Below are positions 25,441 through 33,218 of a stretch of DNA of 64,000 nucleotides, one piece after another. Origin of the DNA: Rhodococcoides corynebacterioides (GTDB taxonomy: Bacteria; Actinomycetota; Actinomycetes; Mycobacteriales; Mycobacteriaceae); NCBI RefSeq assembly GCF_019834675.1, contig NZ_JABUBU010000003.1, forward strand, positions 1-64,000, written 5' to 3'. The notes beneath the pieces are model-generated. The model saw only the letters and a list, made by a program, of their open reading frames with translations. It ran no database searches and was not told where the DNA came from. Made by a program: the position numbers and the translations under genes. Each line of letters begins with the position of its first letter. The first letter of the stretch is position 1.

Positions 25441-25740
25441 ATGGCCACTCTGGAAATGCCCGAAGTCACCGACTGTTCGGTGAGCAGCTGCTCCTACAAC
25501 CACGACGGTTGCCACGCCTTCGCCATCAGCGTCGGCGGCTCCAACGGCACGGCGGACTGCGCCACGTTCATCCCCCTCTCCACCAAGGGCGGACTCGACG
25601 TGGTGTCCCCGCAGGTCGGCGCCTGCCAGCGCGCGGACTGCGCCCACAACAAGGACCTCGAGTGCACGGCCGCCGCGGTCCGCATCGGCGCCGGCGAGTC
25701 CTCCGACACCGCCAACTGCCTCACCTACAGCAAGGCCTGA
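25441..25740 (+). CDS. DUF1540 duplicated Cys-rich protein
   Basis: A 99-residue protein made of two DUF1540 units. Cysteines fall at 12, 17, 24, 40 and again at 62, 67, 75, 93, a tandem C-x4-C-x(6-7)-C-x(15-17)-C pattern that looks metal-binding (zinc, iron or an FeS cluster). Spacing and internal A-F-A-I-S / A-A-A-V-R strands match between repeats. ATG 25441 follows GGAGAATGTC. An IdeR-like palindrome lies upstream. Function unknown; metal handling or sensing is my inference. Confidence 0.85.
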   Translation: MATLEMPEVTDCSVSSCSYNHDGCHAFAISVGGSNGTADCATFIPLSTKGGLDVVSPQVGACQRADCAHNKDLECTAAAVRIGAGESSDTANCLTYSKA

Positions 25741-27318
25741 TCAGCTGAAGCCGAGGACCTCGTCGCCCCACACCTCGCGGAGTTCGCGATCGGGGTCCTC
25801 GACCAGCGAGTCGCGGGTGTCGATCAGCAGCGTCCGACGGCGAGAGTCGTACGGCGCCCAGTGTTTCGAGCCGTCCAGCGCGGCAGGTACCCCGTGCCAG
25901 GCGAAGGCGACCCAGCGTCGCTGGATCCGGCGGGAGACCTGCCGCGCTGCTCGTCGTCCCCCGAGCCAGAACGTCGGGTCGCGGTCGAAGGTCCCGAAGT
26001 TGCCGAAGACGTAGGGCAGTTCGGTGGCATGGCCCGCGCCGATCCGCGCGGCCCGCAGCACCGGCGTCGCGTGATCGAAGCGATAGACGAAGGTCGGTGA
26101 CCGTCGGCAGTGGGCGTCGGCGATCCACAGGCTCGGCATCCGGAAGCCCGCGTCACGGGCGAGTCCGGCGGCCCCCGCGCTCGCGTCGCGTGAGAACGCC
26201 TGCAGCGCAGCGTGTCCGGTCGGATCGGGGTACGCGGCCATGATCTCCGCGATGCGCTCGGGGCTCAGATCCGGATGATCGGCGGCGATGGCCTCGAACA
26301 TCGTCGCCACCGTGTCGGACGTGACCGGCATCAGCGGCGACTTCATCAGCCGGAACACCGAGGCCTCGTCCTTGTTGGACCCGATGATCAACGGAACGGG
26401 ATGCGAGTACCCCTTCCGGAACGCGGCCACCGGGTAGCGGGGCACCACGTCGCCGTCCACCACCGGCGCCAATCCCAGTGTGCCCGGCACCTTCTCGGGA
26501 ATTTCGTAGACCAACAGGTCGGACGCTTCCACGAGCCGCTCGACCGGCATGTCGCGCAGGTCCTCGACGTTCTCCGGACGCAGGTCCAGCAGCTCGAGAA
26601 AGCGTTCCGCCACCGTGCGCGCCCGGTCCGGCCCGTACACCGAGGTGGCCGGTGCGCTCTGCGCGATCGCCTTGTGGAACAGGCCCGCCGCGGGCGGCGA
26701 GGTCATCAACGTCGTCACCGAGGCACCGCCCGAGGACTCGCCGAAGATCGTGACGTTGCCCGGATCGCCCCCGAACGCGGCGATGGCCTCGCGCACCCAC
26801 GTCAGCGCGGCGATCTGGTCCCGCAGCCCGATGTTCGTGTCGAAGCGGTCCCCGCCGAGCGTCGGGTCCGACAGGTCGAGCCAGCCCAGTGCCCCGATGC
26901 GGTAGTTGACGGTCACCACGACCACCTCGCCGAGATGGGAGAGGTGATGCCCGTCGTAGATGCGCTGCGCGGACGACCCCAACGAGTACGCGCCGCCGTG
27001 GATCCACACCATCACCGGACGCAACACGCCGTCGGGCACCGGCGCCCACACGTTGAGCGTCAGGCAGTCCTCGTCGACGGGCAACGTCGCGTCCATCGGC
27101 ACCGGGCCGTCCCGGCCCTGCGGCGCCATCGCGCCGAACACCGAGCCATCGTGCTCGCCGTCCCACGAGACGGGCGGTCCGGGCCGACGGAACCGCCGCG
27201 GCCCCACGGGCGGCTCGGCGTAGGGCATGCCCTTGAAGGACACCACCTCGCCGCGCACCACCCCGCGCACACGGCCGAACGGACACTCGATCACCAGGGT
27301 GCTCTCGCTCTGCGGCAC
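25741..27318 (-). CDS. Type B carboxylesterase/lipase
   Basis: Alpha/beta-hydrolase ester hydrolase of 525 residues. N-terminal G-x-V-x-G and oxyanion H-G-G-A (107-110), E-D-C-L-T-L-N (83-89), nucleophile S195 in G-E-S-S-G-G, and the His in G-A-G-H-A-T-E-L-P-Y near residue 430. No signal peptide, so cytosolic. GTG start 27318. Its stop abuts the convergent DUF1540 gene. Confidence 0.92.
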   Translation of the reverse strand: MPQSESTLVIECPFGRVRGVVRGEVVSFKGMPYAEPPVGPRRFRRPGPPVSWDGEHDGSVFGAMAPQGRDGPVPMDATLPVDEDCLTLNVWAPVPDGVLRPVMVWIHGGAYSLGSSAQRIYDGHHLSHLGEVVVVTVNYRIGALGWLDLSDPTLGGDRFDTNIGLRDQIAALTWVREAIAAFGGDPGNVTIFGESSGGASVTTLMTSPPAAGLFHKAIAQSAPATSVYGPDRARTVAERFLELLDLRPENVEDLRDMPVERLVEASDLLVYEIPEKVPGTLGLAPVVDGDVVPRYPVAAFRKGYSHPVPLIIGSNKDEASVFRLMKSPLMPVTSDTVATMFEAIAADHPDLSPERIAEIMAAYPDPTGHAALQAFSRDASAGAAGLARDAGFRMPSLWIADAHCRRSPTFVYRFDHATPVLRAARIGAGHATELPYVFGNFGTFDRDPTFWLGGRRAARQVSRRIQRRWVAFAWHGVPAALDGSKHWAPYDSRRRTLLIDTRDSLVEDPDRELREVWGDEVLGFS

Positions 27319-27363
27319 CCGGCCGACGCTACCCGCCGGCCAACGACCCCGACGCGGTGGCGA

Positions 27364-27753
27364 TCACGGCCTGACCAGTCCCCCGAGCGCCAGGTAGGCG
27401 GCCGGGGCGTACGCCAGCACGATCGGCGCCAGACCGTCGACCGTGAGCCAGGTGGCGGACCCGCCGCCGCGCGCCTCCACCCCGTGTTCGAGGGTCAGGC
27501 CGGCACTACGGGCGCCGATCCACGCACGCCAGGTCCACGTCCGCGCGACCTCGTCGACGGCAAGGACCTCGAAGGACACGCGAACGCCCACCGGACCCTT
27601 CACCGTGCCCGTCGTCCCGGTCGTCAGACGATCGGTGGACGCGTCGACCCCCAGGATCTGCGGCGCCCACGTCGGCCACAACGAGATGTCCGCATAGCGC
27701 TCCCAGGCCGTGTCCGCCGAGGCCTGCCCGCGTCGTCGTAGCGTCGTTCTCAC
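27364..27753 (-). CDS. SRPBCC/polyketide cyclase-like protein
   Basis: A 129-residue START-like (SRPBCC) fold protein, predicted to bind a hydrophobic ligand. The W-E-R-Y-A-D-I-S-L-W-P-T-W-A-P start of the helix-grip domain is clear, with alternating strands after it and a hydrophobic C-terminal helix. GTG start 27753 inferred from alignment of the domain start. Probably in the same transcript as the esterase (45-base gap) but no shared role is evident. Confidence 0.75.
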   Translation of the reverse strand: MRTTLRRRGQASADTAWERYADISLWPTWAPQILGVDASTDRLTTGTTGTVKGPVGVRVSFEVLAVDEVARTWTWRAWIGARSAGLTLEHGVEARGGGSATWLTVDGLAPIVLAYAPAAYLALGGLVRP

Positions 27754-27885
27754 CGCGGGCGGATAGACCCGCCGGCGACCGTTCAAACCCGCGGCGACAC
27801 CCGTGGGGAGTCTCGGACCACGGGGTACGCCCGCGGCGTAGTGTCCGAGAACGGACCACGTCGCTTCGAGAAACCAGGTACGCAG

Positions 27886-29286
27886 ATGACCACTCAGGCT
27901 TCGGCCAACCACACCGCGAAAGTCATCGGCGTCACCGTCGCCGCGGCCGTGGGCGGCTTTCTCTTCGGCTTCGACTCGTCGGTGATCAACGGCGCGGTCG
28001 ACGCCATTCAGGGCCATTTCGTCCTCGGTGAGTTCCTCACCGGCTTCACCGTCGCCATCGCCCTGCTCGGCTGCGCCGCCGGTGCCTGGTTCGCGGGCGG
28101 GCTGGCCGATCGGTGGGGCCGCAAGAAGGTGATGCTGCTCGGCTCCTTCCTGTTCATCGTCTCCTCGATCGGATCGGGCCTGGCGTTCAGCGTCCCCGAC
28201 CTCATGGTGTGGCGCGTGCTCGGCGGACTCGGCATCGGCATCGCGTCGGTGATCGCCCCGGCCTACATCGCCGAGATCTCCCCGGCGCGCATGCGCGGCA
28301 GCCTCGCCTCGCTGCAGCAGCTGGCCATCACCGTCGGCATCTTCGCGGCGCTGCTGTCCGACGCCGTACTCGCCAACAGCGCCGGCGGCGCGTCCAACGA
28401 CTACTGGTTCGGCATCGAGGCGTGGCGGTGGATGTTCATCGTCGGCGTCGTGCCCGCGGTGGTGTACGGCGTTCTGGCCCTGCTCATTCCGGAGTCACCG
28501 CGCTACCTGGTGGGCAAGCACCTCGACGAGGAGGCCGCCCGCGTGCTCGCCGAGGTCACCGGTGAACTGCACCCCGACGAGCGCATCCACGAGATCCGGC
28601 TGACCCTGCGCAAGGAGAAGCAGTCCTCGTTCGCCGACATCCGCGGTCCCCGCTTCGGACTCCAGCCGCTGGTCTGGGTCGGCATCATCATGGCCGTCCT
28701 GCAGCAGTTCGTCGGCATCAACGCGATCTTCTACTACTCGACCACCCTGTGGAAGTCCGTGGGCTTCAGCGAATCCCAGTCGTTCACGACGTCGGTCATC
28801 ACCTCGGTGATCAACGTGGCCATGACGTTCGTCGCCATCCTCTTCGTCGACCGGGTCGGACGACGAAACCTGTTGATGGCCGGGTCCATCGGCATGTTCG
28901 TCGGGCTGTTGCTGGCCGCCGTCGCGTTCTCGCAGCAGATCGGCAGCGGCGACGACGTCTCGCTGCCCGAGCCGTGGGGCGTGGTCGCCCTGATCGGCGC
29001 CAACCTCTTCGTGGTCTTCTTCGCCGCCACCTGGGGACCGGTGATGTGGGTTCTGCTCGGCGAGATGTTCCCCAACCGGATGCGCGCCATGGCCCTCGGC
29101 ATCGGCACGGCCGCCAACTGGGTGGCGAACTTCGTCATCTCGCTGATGTTCCCGCAGCTGACGCAATGGGTGGGACTGTCGATCGTCTACGGCGGTTTCG
29201 CATTCTTCGCCGCCGTGTCCTTCTTCTTCGTCAAGGCCAAGATTCCCGAGACCAAGGGTCTCGAACTGGAGGACATGAAGTTCTGA
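27886..29286 (+). CDS. MFS sugar transporter (SP family)
   Basis: Sugar/H+ symporter of 466 residues with 12 TM helices. Family signatures: G-F-D-S-S-V-I-N-G near the N-terminus, D-R-W-G-R-K-K, P-E-S-P-R-Y-L (between TM6 and the central loop), Q-Q-F-V-G-I-N-A-I-F-Y-Y-S, D-R-V-G-R-R and P-E-T-K-G near the C-terminus. ATG 27886 chosen over upstream alternatives because the domain starts there. Substrate likely glucose or another hexose/pentose. Ends in a large hairpin. Confidence 0.92.
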   Translation: MTTQASANHTAKVIGVTVAAAVGGFLFGFDSSVINGAVDAIQGHFVLGEFLTGFTVAIALLGCAAGAWFAGGLADRWGRKKVMLLGSFLFIVSSIGSGLAFSVPDLMVWRVLGGLGIGIASVIAPAYIAEISPARMRGSLASLQQLAITVGIFAALLSDAVLANSAGGASNDYWFGIEAWRWMFIVGVVPAVVYGVLALLIPESPRYLVGKHLDEEAARVLAEVTGELHPDERIHEIRLTLRKEKQSSFADIRGPRFGLQPLVWVGIIMAVLQQFVGINAIFYYSTTLWKSVGFSESQSFTTSVITSVINVAMTFVAILFVDRVGRRNLLMAGSIGMFVGLLLAAVAFSQQIGSGDDVSLPEPWGVVALIGANLFVVFFAATWGPVMWVLLGEMFPNRMRAMALGIGTAANWVANFVISLMFPQLTQWVGLSIVYGGFAFFAAVSFFFVKAKIPETKGLELEDMKF

Positions 29287-29300
29287 CCGGTTCCCCACCG

Positions 29301-29364
29301 CGCACGACTCCGCCCGCGAATCCGCGGCCCCGCACCCGGGGGCCGCGGATTCGTGCGTCGTGCG
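29301..29364 (+). terminator. Long GC-rich hairpin after the sugar transporter
   Basis: A perfect 15-bp stem (29317-29331 with 29339-29353, CGAATCCGCGGCCCC and its complement) sits inside a second 8-bp complementary pair CGCACGAC (29301-29308) / GTCGTGCG (29357-29364). Probably terminates the transporter message ahead of the TPP riboswitch. Confidence 0.7.
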
Positions 29365-29449
29365 CCCGCCCGCGCCGGTGACGGGGCCGCCCGCCGGCGG
29401 CGGTGCTGACGGGGCCGCCGTCGGCGGCGGCGGTGCTACTGTCGCGGCG

Positions 29450-29533
29450 TACCGACACGGGGTGCTTCGCCGAGTACGGCGAGGCTGAGAAGACACCCGC
29501 GAACCTGATGCAGATAATTCTGACGAAGGGATG
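29450..29533 (+). ncRNA. TPP riboswitch (THI element)
   Basis: The conserved CTGAGA (29485-29490) and ACCTGAT (29503-29509) core elements are both present, with ACACGGGGTGC opening the element near 29455 and CGAAGGGA closing it near 29531. In TPP riboswitches thiamine pyrophosphate binding represses the downstream genes; here control is probably by masking the ribosome site, since GAAGGG lies 10 bases before the tenA ATG. A TACTGT -10-like box at 29437-29442 just precedes it. Confidence 0.92.
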
Positions 29534-29540
29534 TCCGGCG

Positions 29541-30272
29541 ATGCCGCACACCACGCTGCCCGAGAACGCGCCACCCGAGAGCGCGGCGCACCCGCGATTC
29601 ACCGACCACCTCTGGGACGTGACCGCCGATCTGCGCCAGGCGATCGACGATCTGGAGTTCCTGCGCCGACTCGGCGACGGCACCCTCCCCGTCGAGAGTT
29701 TCCGCACCTACATCGAGCAGGACGGTCTCTACCTCGAGGGCTACGCGAAGGCGCTCGCCCTGCTCGCGTCCCGCGCCCCGGACCCGGTCGACGGCGCCTT
29801 CTGGGCGACGTCCGCCGCCACCGCGGTGACCGTGGAGAAGTCGCTGCACGCCGACCTGCTCGACGATCCCCGCCTCGGCGTCGCCCCGTCCGCACCGGAA
29901 CACAGCCCCGCCTGCCTCGGGTACGTCTCGTTCCTCACCGCCACCGCCGCCACGGACAGCTACGCCGTCGGCGCCGCCGCCGCGCTGCCGTGCTTCTGGA
30001 TCTACGCCGAGGTCGGCCGCGCGCTCGCGGCGTCGGCCCGCGAGGTGCTCGCGGCGAATCCCGACCACCCCTACGCGCGGTGGGTGACCACCTACGACGC
30101 CGAGGACTTCCAGACCTCCGCCGCCCGCGCCCGCGAGGTGGTCGACGCGGCCGCACTCGCCGCCGGACCGGAGGAGCGCGCGCGGATGACCCGCGCCTTC
30201 GTCGTCGCGCTGCGGTACGAGCTGCTCTTCTGGGACACCGCACTCCACGTCACCCCGTGGCCCGCCGCATGA
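29541..30272 (+). CDS. tenA: TenA-family thiaminase II / aminopyrimidine aminohydrolase
   Basis: Salvages the pyrimidine moiety of degraded thiamine (aminopyrimidine to HMP). 243 residues; catalytic Cys125 in S-P-A-C-L-G-Y marks the TenA_C subclass, with conserved L-P-C-F-W-I-Y-A-E-V-G (149-159) and a C-terminal Glu in R-Y-E-L-L-F-W. ATG 29541 is in frame with the protein; another ATG at 29531, inside the riboswitch tail, is out of frame. First gene of tenA-thiY-thiX-thiZ under the TPP riboswitch. Confidence 0.93.
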   Translation: MPHTTLPENAPPESAAHPRFTDHLWDVTADLRQAIDDLEFLRRLGDGTLPVESFRTYIEQDGLYLEGYAKALALLASRAPDPVDGAFWATSAATAVTVEKSLHADLLDDPRLGVAPSAPEHSPACLGYVSFLTATAATDSYAVGAAAALPCFWIYAEVGRALAASAREVLAANPDHPYARWVTTYDAEDFQTSAARAREVVDAAALAAGPEERARMTRAFVVALRYELLFWDTALHVTPWPAA

Positions 30273-31273
30273 GGGCGCGCGCGGTGGCGGCCGCCGTTCT
30301 GGTCCTGGCGTCGTCGCTGGCCGGGTGCGCCTCGTCGGACGCCTCCGACGGCACCGTCCGGTTCGCGTTGGACTGGACCCCCAACACCAACCACACCGGC
30401 TTCTTCGTCGCCCAGCAGGAGGGCTTCTTCGCCGACGCCGGTCTCGACGTCGAGGTGCTGCCGTACAACAGCACCTCCCCCGACACCCTCGTCGACTCGG
30501 GCAACGCCGAATTCGGCGTCAGCTTCCAGAGCTCGGCCACGCACGCGAAAGCCGCCGGGGCGAACATCGTGTCGGTGATGGCGCCGCTCCAGCACTGGGC
30601 CACCGGCATCGGGGTGCGCGCCGACCGCACCGACATCGCGTCGCCGCGCGACCTCGACGGCAAGACCTACGCCGGGTTCGGCGACGCCGGCGAATCGGCG
30701 TCGCTCGCCGAGGTCATCCGCAACGACGGCGGCACGGGCGATTTCGAGACCGTCGTGCTCGGCACCAGTGCGTACGAGGCCGTCTATTCCGGCGAGGCCG
30801 ACTTCACCGTGTCCTACTTCGCGTGGGAGGGGCTCGAGGCCGAGCGCGCCGGCACGCCGATGAAGTACTTCGACTACACCGACCACGGCTTCCCCGACGC
30901 GTACGCCATCGTGATCGACGGCAACGAGGACTGGCTGGCCGAGAACACGGACCGCGCACGGGCTTTCGTGCAGGCGCTGCAGCGGGGGTACGAGTTCGCG
31001 GCCGAGAACCCCGAGGCGGCGGCGCAGGATCTGATCGACGCGAATCCGGGCGCGTTCCCGGACGAGAACCTGGTGATCGAGAGCCAGCGCATCCTCTCCG
31101 AGCGGTACCTGCGCGACGCCGACGGCCGGGTGGGGACGCAGACCCTCGACACGTGGTCCGGCTTCTCCCGGTTCCTGTACGAGGCCGGTGTGCTCACCGG
31201 TCCCGACGGCGCACCGTTGAGCACCGAACCCGACTGGTCGACGTACTTCACCGATGAGTATCTCGCCGACTGA
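30269..31273 (+). CDS. thiY: ABC transporter substrate-binding lipoprotein (ThiY, pyrimidine precursor)
   Basis: Extracellular binding protein of 334 residues (NMT1/ThiY family) that captures HMP-type thiamine precursors such as formylaminopyrimidine. Signal peptide ends in lipobox L17-A-G-C20. The motif D-W-T-P-N-T-N-H-T-G-F near the mature N-terminus is diagnostic. Start overlaps tenA by four bases; end overlaps thiX by 20 bases. Confidence 0.92.
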   Translation: MRARAVAAAVLVLASSLAGCASSDASDGTVRFALDWTPNTNHTGFFVAQQEGFFADAGLDVEVLPYNSTSPDTLVDSGNAEFGVSFQSSATHAKAAGANIVSVMAPLQHWATGIGVRADRTDIASPRDLDGKTYAGFGDAGESASLAEVIRNDGGTGDFETVVLGTSAYEAVYSGEADFTVSYFAWEGLEAERAGTPMKYFDYTDHGFPDAYAIVIDGNEDWLAENTDRARAFVQALQRGYEFAAENPEAAAQDLIDANPGAFPDENLVIESQRILSERYLRDADGRVGTQTLDTWSGFSRFLYEAGVLTGPDGAPLSTEPDWSTYFTDEYLAD

Positions 31274-32081
31274 TCGGGTCGCCAACGATCGACCTGCGGC
31301 GCCCGCCTCGCGTCGTCCGGCAGGCGTGCGTCCGGCGCGGTGGGCCCCGTCGATGATCCTCGTGGCGATCCTGATCGCGGTGTGGGAGAGCTACGTTCGG
31401 CTGGCCGACGTCTCACCGCGGGTGTTGCCGGCGCCGAGCCGCGTCGTCGTCCAGGGGTGGGCGAACCGCGAGGTGATCGCCGGTCACGCCGCGTCCACCC
31501 TGCAGGTGACTCTGCTGGGTTTCGCACTGGCGCTGGCGGTCTCGTGGATCATCGCGACGTGCGTGGACTTCTCCCCCTGGCTCCGCCGCGCCGTCGTTCC
31601 GCTGCTGGTGATCTCGCAGACCCTCCCGATCGTCGCCCTCGCCCCGTTGATGATCATCTGGTTCGGCTTCGGCATCCTGCCGAAGCTGCTCGTGGTCGCG
31701 CTGGTGACGTTCTTCCCGATGACGGTGGGACTGGTCGAAGGGTTTGCCTCCGCCGACCGTGATTCCGACCGACTGCTGCGCAGCATGGGCGCGTCGCGGC
31801 GTCAGCAGTTCCGCTACGTCCGGTTGCCGTCGGCGATCCCCCGCTTCTTCACCTCCCTGCGCATCGGCATCACCTACGCCGTGGTGGGCGCCGTGTTCGC
31901 CGAGTACGTCGGAGCCAGCAGCGGTCTCGGCATCTACATGAGCCAGCAGAAGAACGCGTTCCGGACCGACCTGGTGCTCGCGGCCGTCGTGGTGACGGCC
32001 CTGTGCTCGGTGGTGCTGTTCCTCTCGACCTACCTCGTTCAGCGGATCGTGGCGCCGTGGGCCGCCGAGGACGAGCGATGA
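31254..32081 (+). CDS. thiX: ABC transporter permease (ThiX)
   Basis: Inner-membrane permease of 275 residues with about six TM helices and the EAA loop E-G-F-A-S-A-D-R-D-S-D-R-L-L-R-S-M-G-A-S. Works with ThiY and ThiZ. ATG 31254 lies within the thiY coding end (20-base overlap), and its stop overlaps thiZ by four bases. Confidence 0.92.
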   Translation: MSISPTDRVANDRPAAPASRRPAGVRPARWAPSMILVAILIAVWESYVRLADVSPRVLPAPSRVVVQGWANREVIAGHAASTLQVTLLGFALALAVSWIIATCVDFSPWLRRAVVPLLVISQTLPIVALAPLMIIWFGFGILPKLLVVALVTFFPMTVGLVEGFASADRDSDRLLRSMGASRRQQFRYVRLPSAIPRFFTSLRIGITYAVVGAVFAEYVGASSGLGIYMSQQKNAFRTDLVLAAVVVTALCSVVLFLSTYLVQRIVAPWAAEDER

Positions 32082-32869
32082 CGGCGCGGCCGGTGGTCGA
32101 TCTGCGGGGTGTGCGGAAGGCGTTCGACGGCCGATCGGTACTCGACGGTGTCGACCTCTCCGTCGAGGCGGGTCGCTTCGTGTCGCTGCTCGGTCCGAGC
32201 GGTTGCGGAAAGTCCACGCTGTTCTCGGTGATCGCCGGGTTGGACGACGCCGACGCCGGGTCGGTGACGGCTCCGCGCTGCGCCTACATGCCGCAGAAGG
32301 ACCTGCTGTTCCCGTGGCGCACCGTCCTGGCCAACACCACGTTGGGTCTCGAGGTGCAGGGCGTCCCGGCCGCGCAGGCACGCGCCGCCGCGAACGACCT
32401 GTTCCCGGTGTTCGGCCTGGACGGGTTCCAGGACGCGCGGCCGTCGGCCCTGTCGGGCGGCATGCGCCAACGCGCCGCGTTGCTGCGCACGGTGGTGCAG
32501 GGTCGGGAGGTGATCCTGCTCGACGAACCCTTCGGCGCGCTCGACTCCATCACCCGCGCGGCCATGCAGGACTGGCTCGAGGAGGTCTGGCAGCGCTACC
32601 GCTGGACGGTCCTGATGATCACGCACGACGTCCGCGAGGCGGTGCATCTGTCGGATCGCGTGGTCGTGCTGTCGCCGCGACCCGCCCGCGTCGTCGACGA
32701 CGTCACCGTCTCCCTGCCCCGTCCGCGCGGCGCGGACCGCGTCACGACGCCCGAGTTCGCCGAGTACGAGCGTCGACTCACCGCGGCGCTTCGCGCTGTT
32801 CCTGCGCCGTCCGAGTACTCGTCGAGCACTCACCCGGGCCGGACCGGCCCGAGTAGATTCGCCCCATGA
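32078..32869 (+). CDS. thiZ: ABC transporter ATP-binding protein (ThiZ)
   Basis: Cytosolic ATPase of the thiamine-precursor importer, 263 residues. Walker A G-P-S-G-C-G-K-S-T (39-47), Q-loop in Y-M-P-Q-K-D, signature L-S-G-G-M-R-Q-R, Walker B V-I-L-L-D-E-P, and switch H in I-T-H-D-V-R-E-A. Start overlaps thiX; its end overlaps the GNAT gene by four bases. Confidence 0.95.
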   Translation: MTARPVVDLRGVRKAFDGRSVLDGVDLSVEAGRFVSLLGPSGCGKSTLFSVIAGLDDADAGSVTAPRCAYMPQKDLLFPWRTVLANTTLGLEVQGVPAAQARAAANDLFPVFGLDGFQDARPSALSGGMRQRAALLRTVVQGREVILLDEPFGALDSITRAAMQDWLEEVWQRYRWTVLMITHDVREAVHLSDRVVVLSPRPARVVDDVTVSLPRPRGADRVTTPEFAEYERRLTAALRAVPAPSEYSSSTHPGRTGPSRFAP

Positions 32870-33165
32870 CCGAATCCGGAGAGACCACCCGCGTCGAGCA
32901 TCACACCGACCGGCAACGCTTCGAGATCCTCGTCGGCGACGAGGTCGCCGGCTACGCCGAGTACCGCCCGACCGCCGGGGAGCGCGACTTCGACCACACC
33001 GTCACGCTGCCGCAGTTCCGCGGACGGGGTCTGGCGGCGGTCCTCGTGCGCGAGGCGCTCGACGACACCCGCTCCGCCGGGTTGCGCGTGGTTCCCAGCT
33101 GCAGCTACGTGCGGCACTTCGTCGACACGAACCCCGAGTACCAGGATCTCGTCGCGGGCGCCTGA
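32866..33165 (+). CDS. Small GNAT-family N-acetyltransferase (YidJ-like)
   Basis: A 99-residue compact acetyltransferase-like protein (GCN5-related, YjdJ/COG2388 type). The acetyl-CoA loop Q-F-R-G-R-G-L-A is present and the C-terminal Y-V-R-H-F-V-D segment is typical. Overlaps the thiZ stop by four bases, so it is at the end of the riboswitch-controlled operon, although a role in thiamine metabolism is not known. Confidence 0.85.
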   Translation: MTESGETTRVEHHTDRQRFEILVGDEVAGYAEYRPTAGERDFDHTVTLPQFRGRGLAAVLVREALDDTRSAGLRVVPSCSYVRHFVDTNPEYQDLVAGA

Positions 33166-33218
33166 CCCACCGGTCCGCCACGGGCGATTCTGTCGGTGGT
33201 CACCGCTACGGTCGCGGC

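Noticed and set aside
29531-31273. Single 580-codon gene starting inside the riboswitch
   Set aside because: Its first part is an out-of-frame reading of tenA; the real ThiY lipoprotein with signal peptide begins at 30269.
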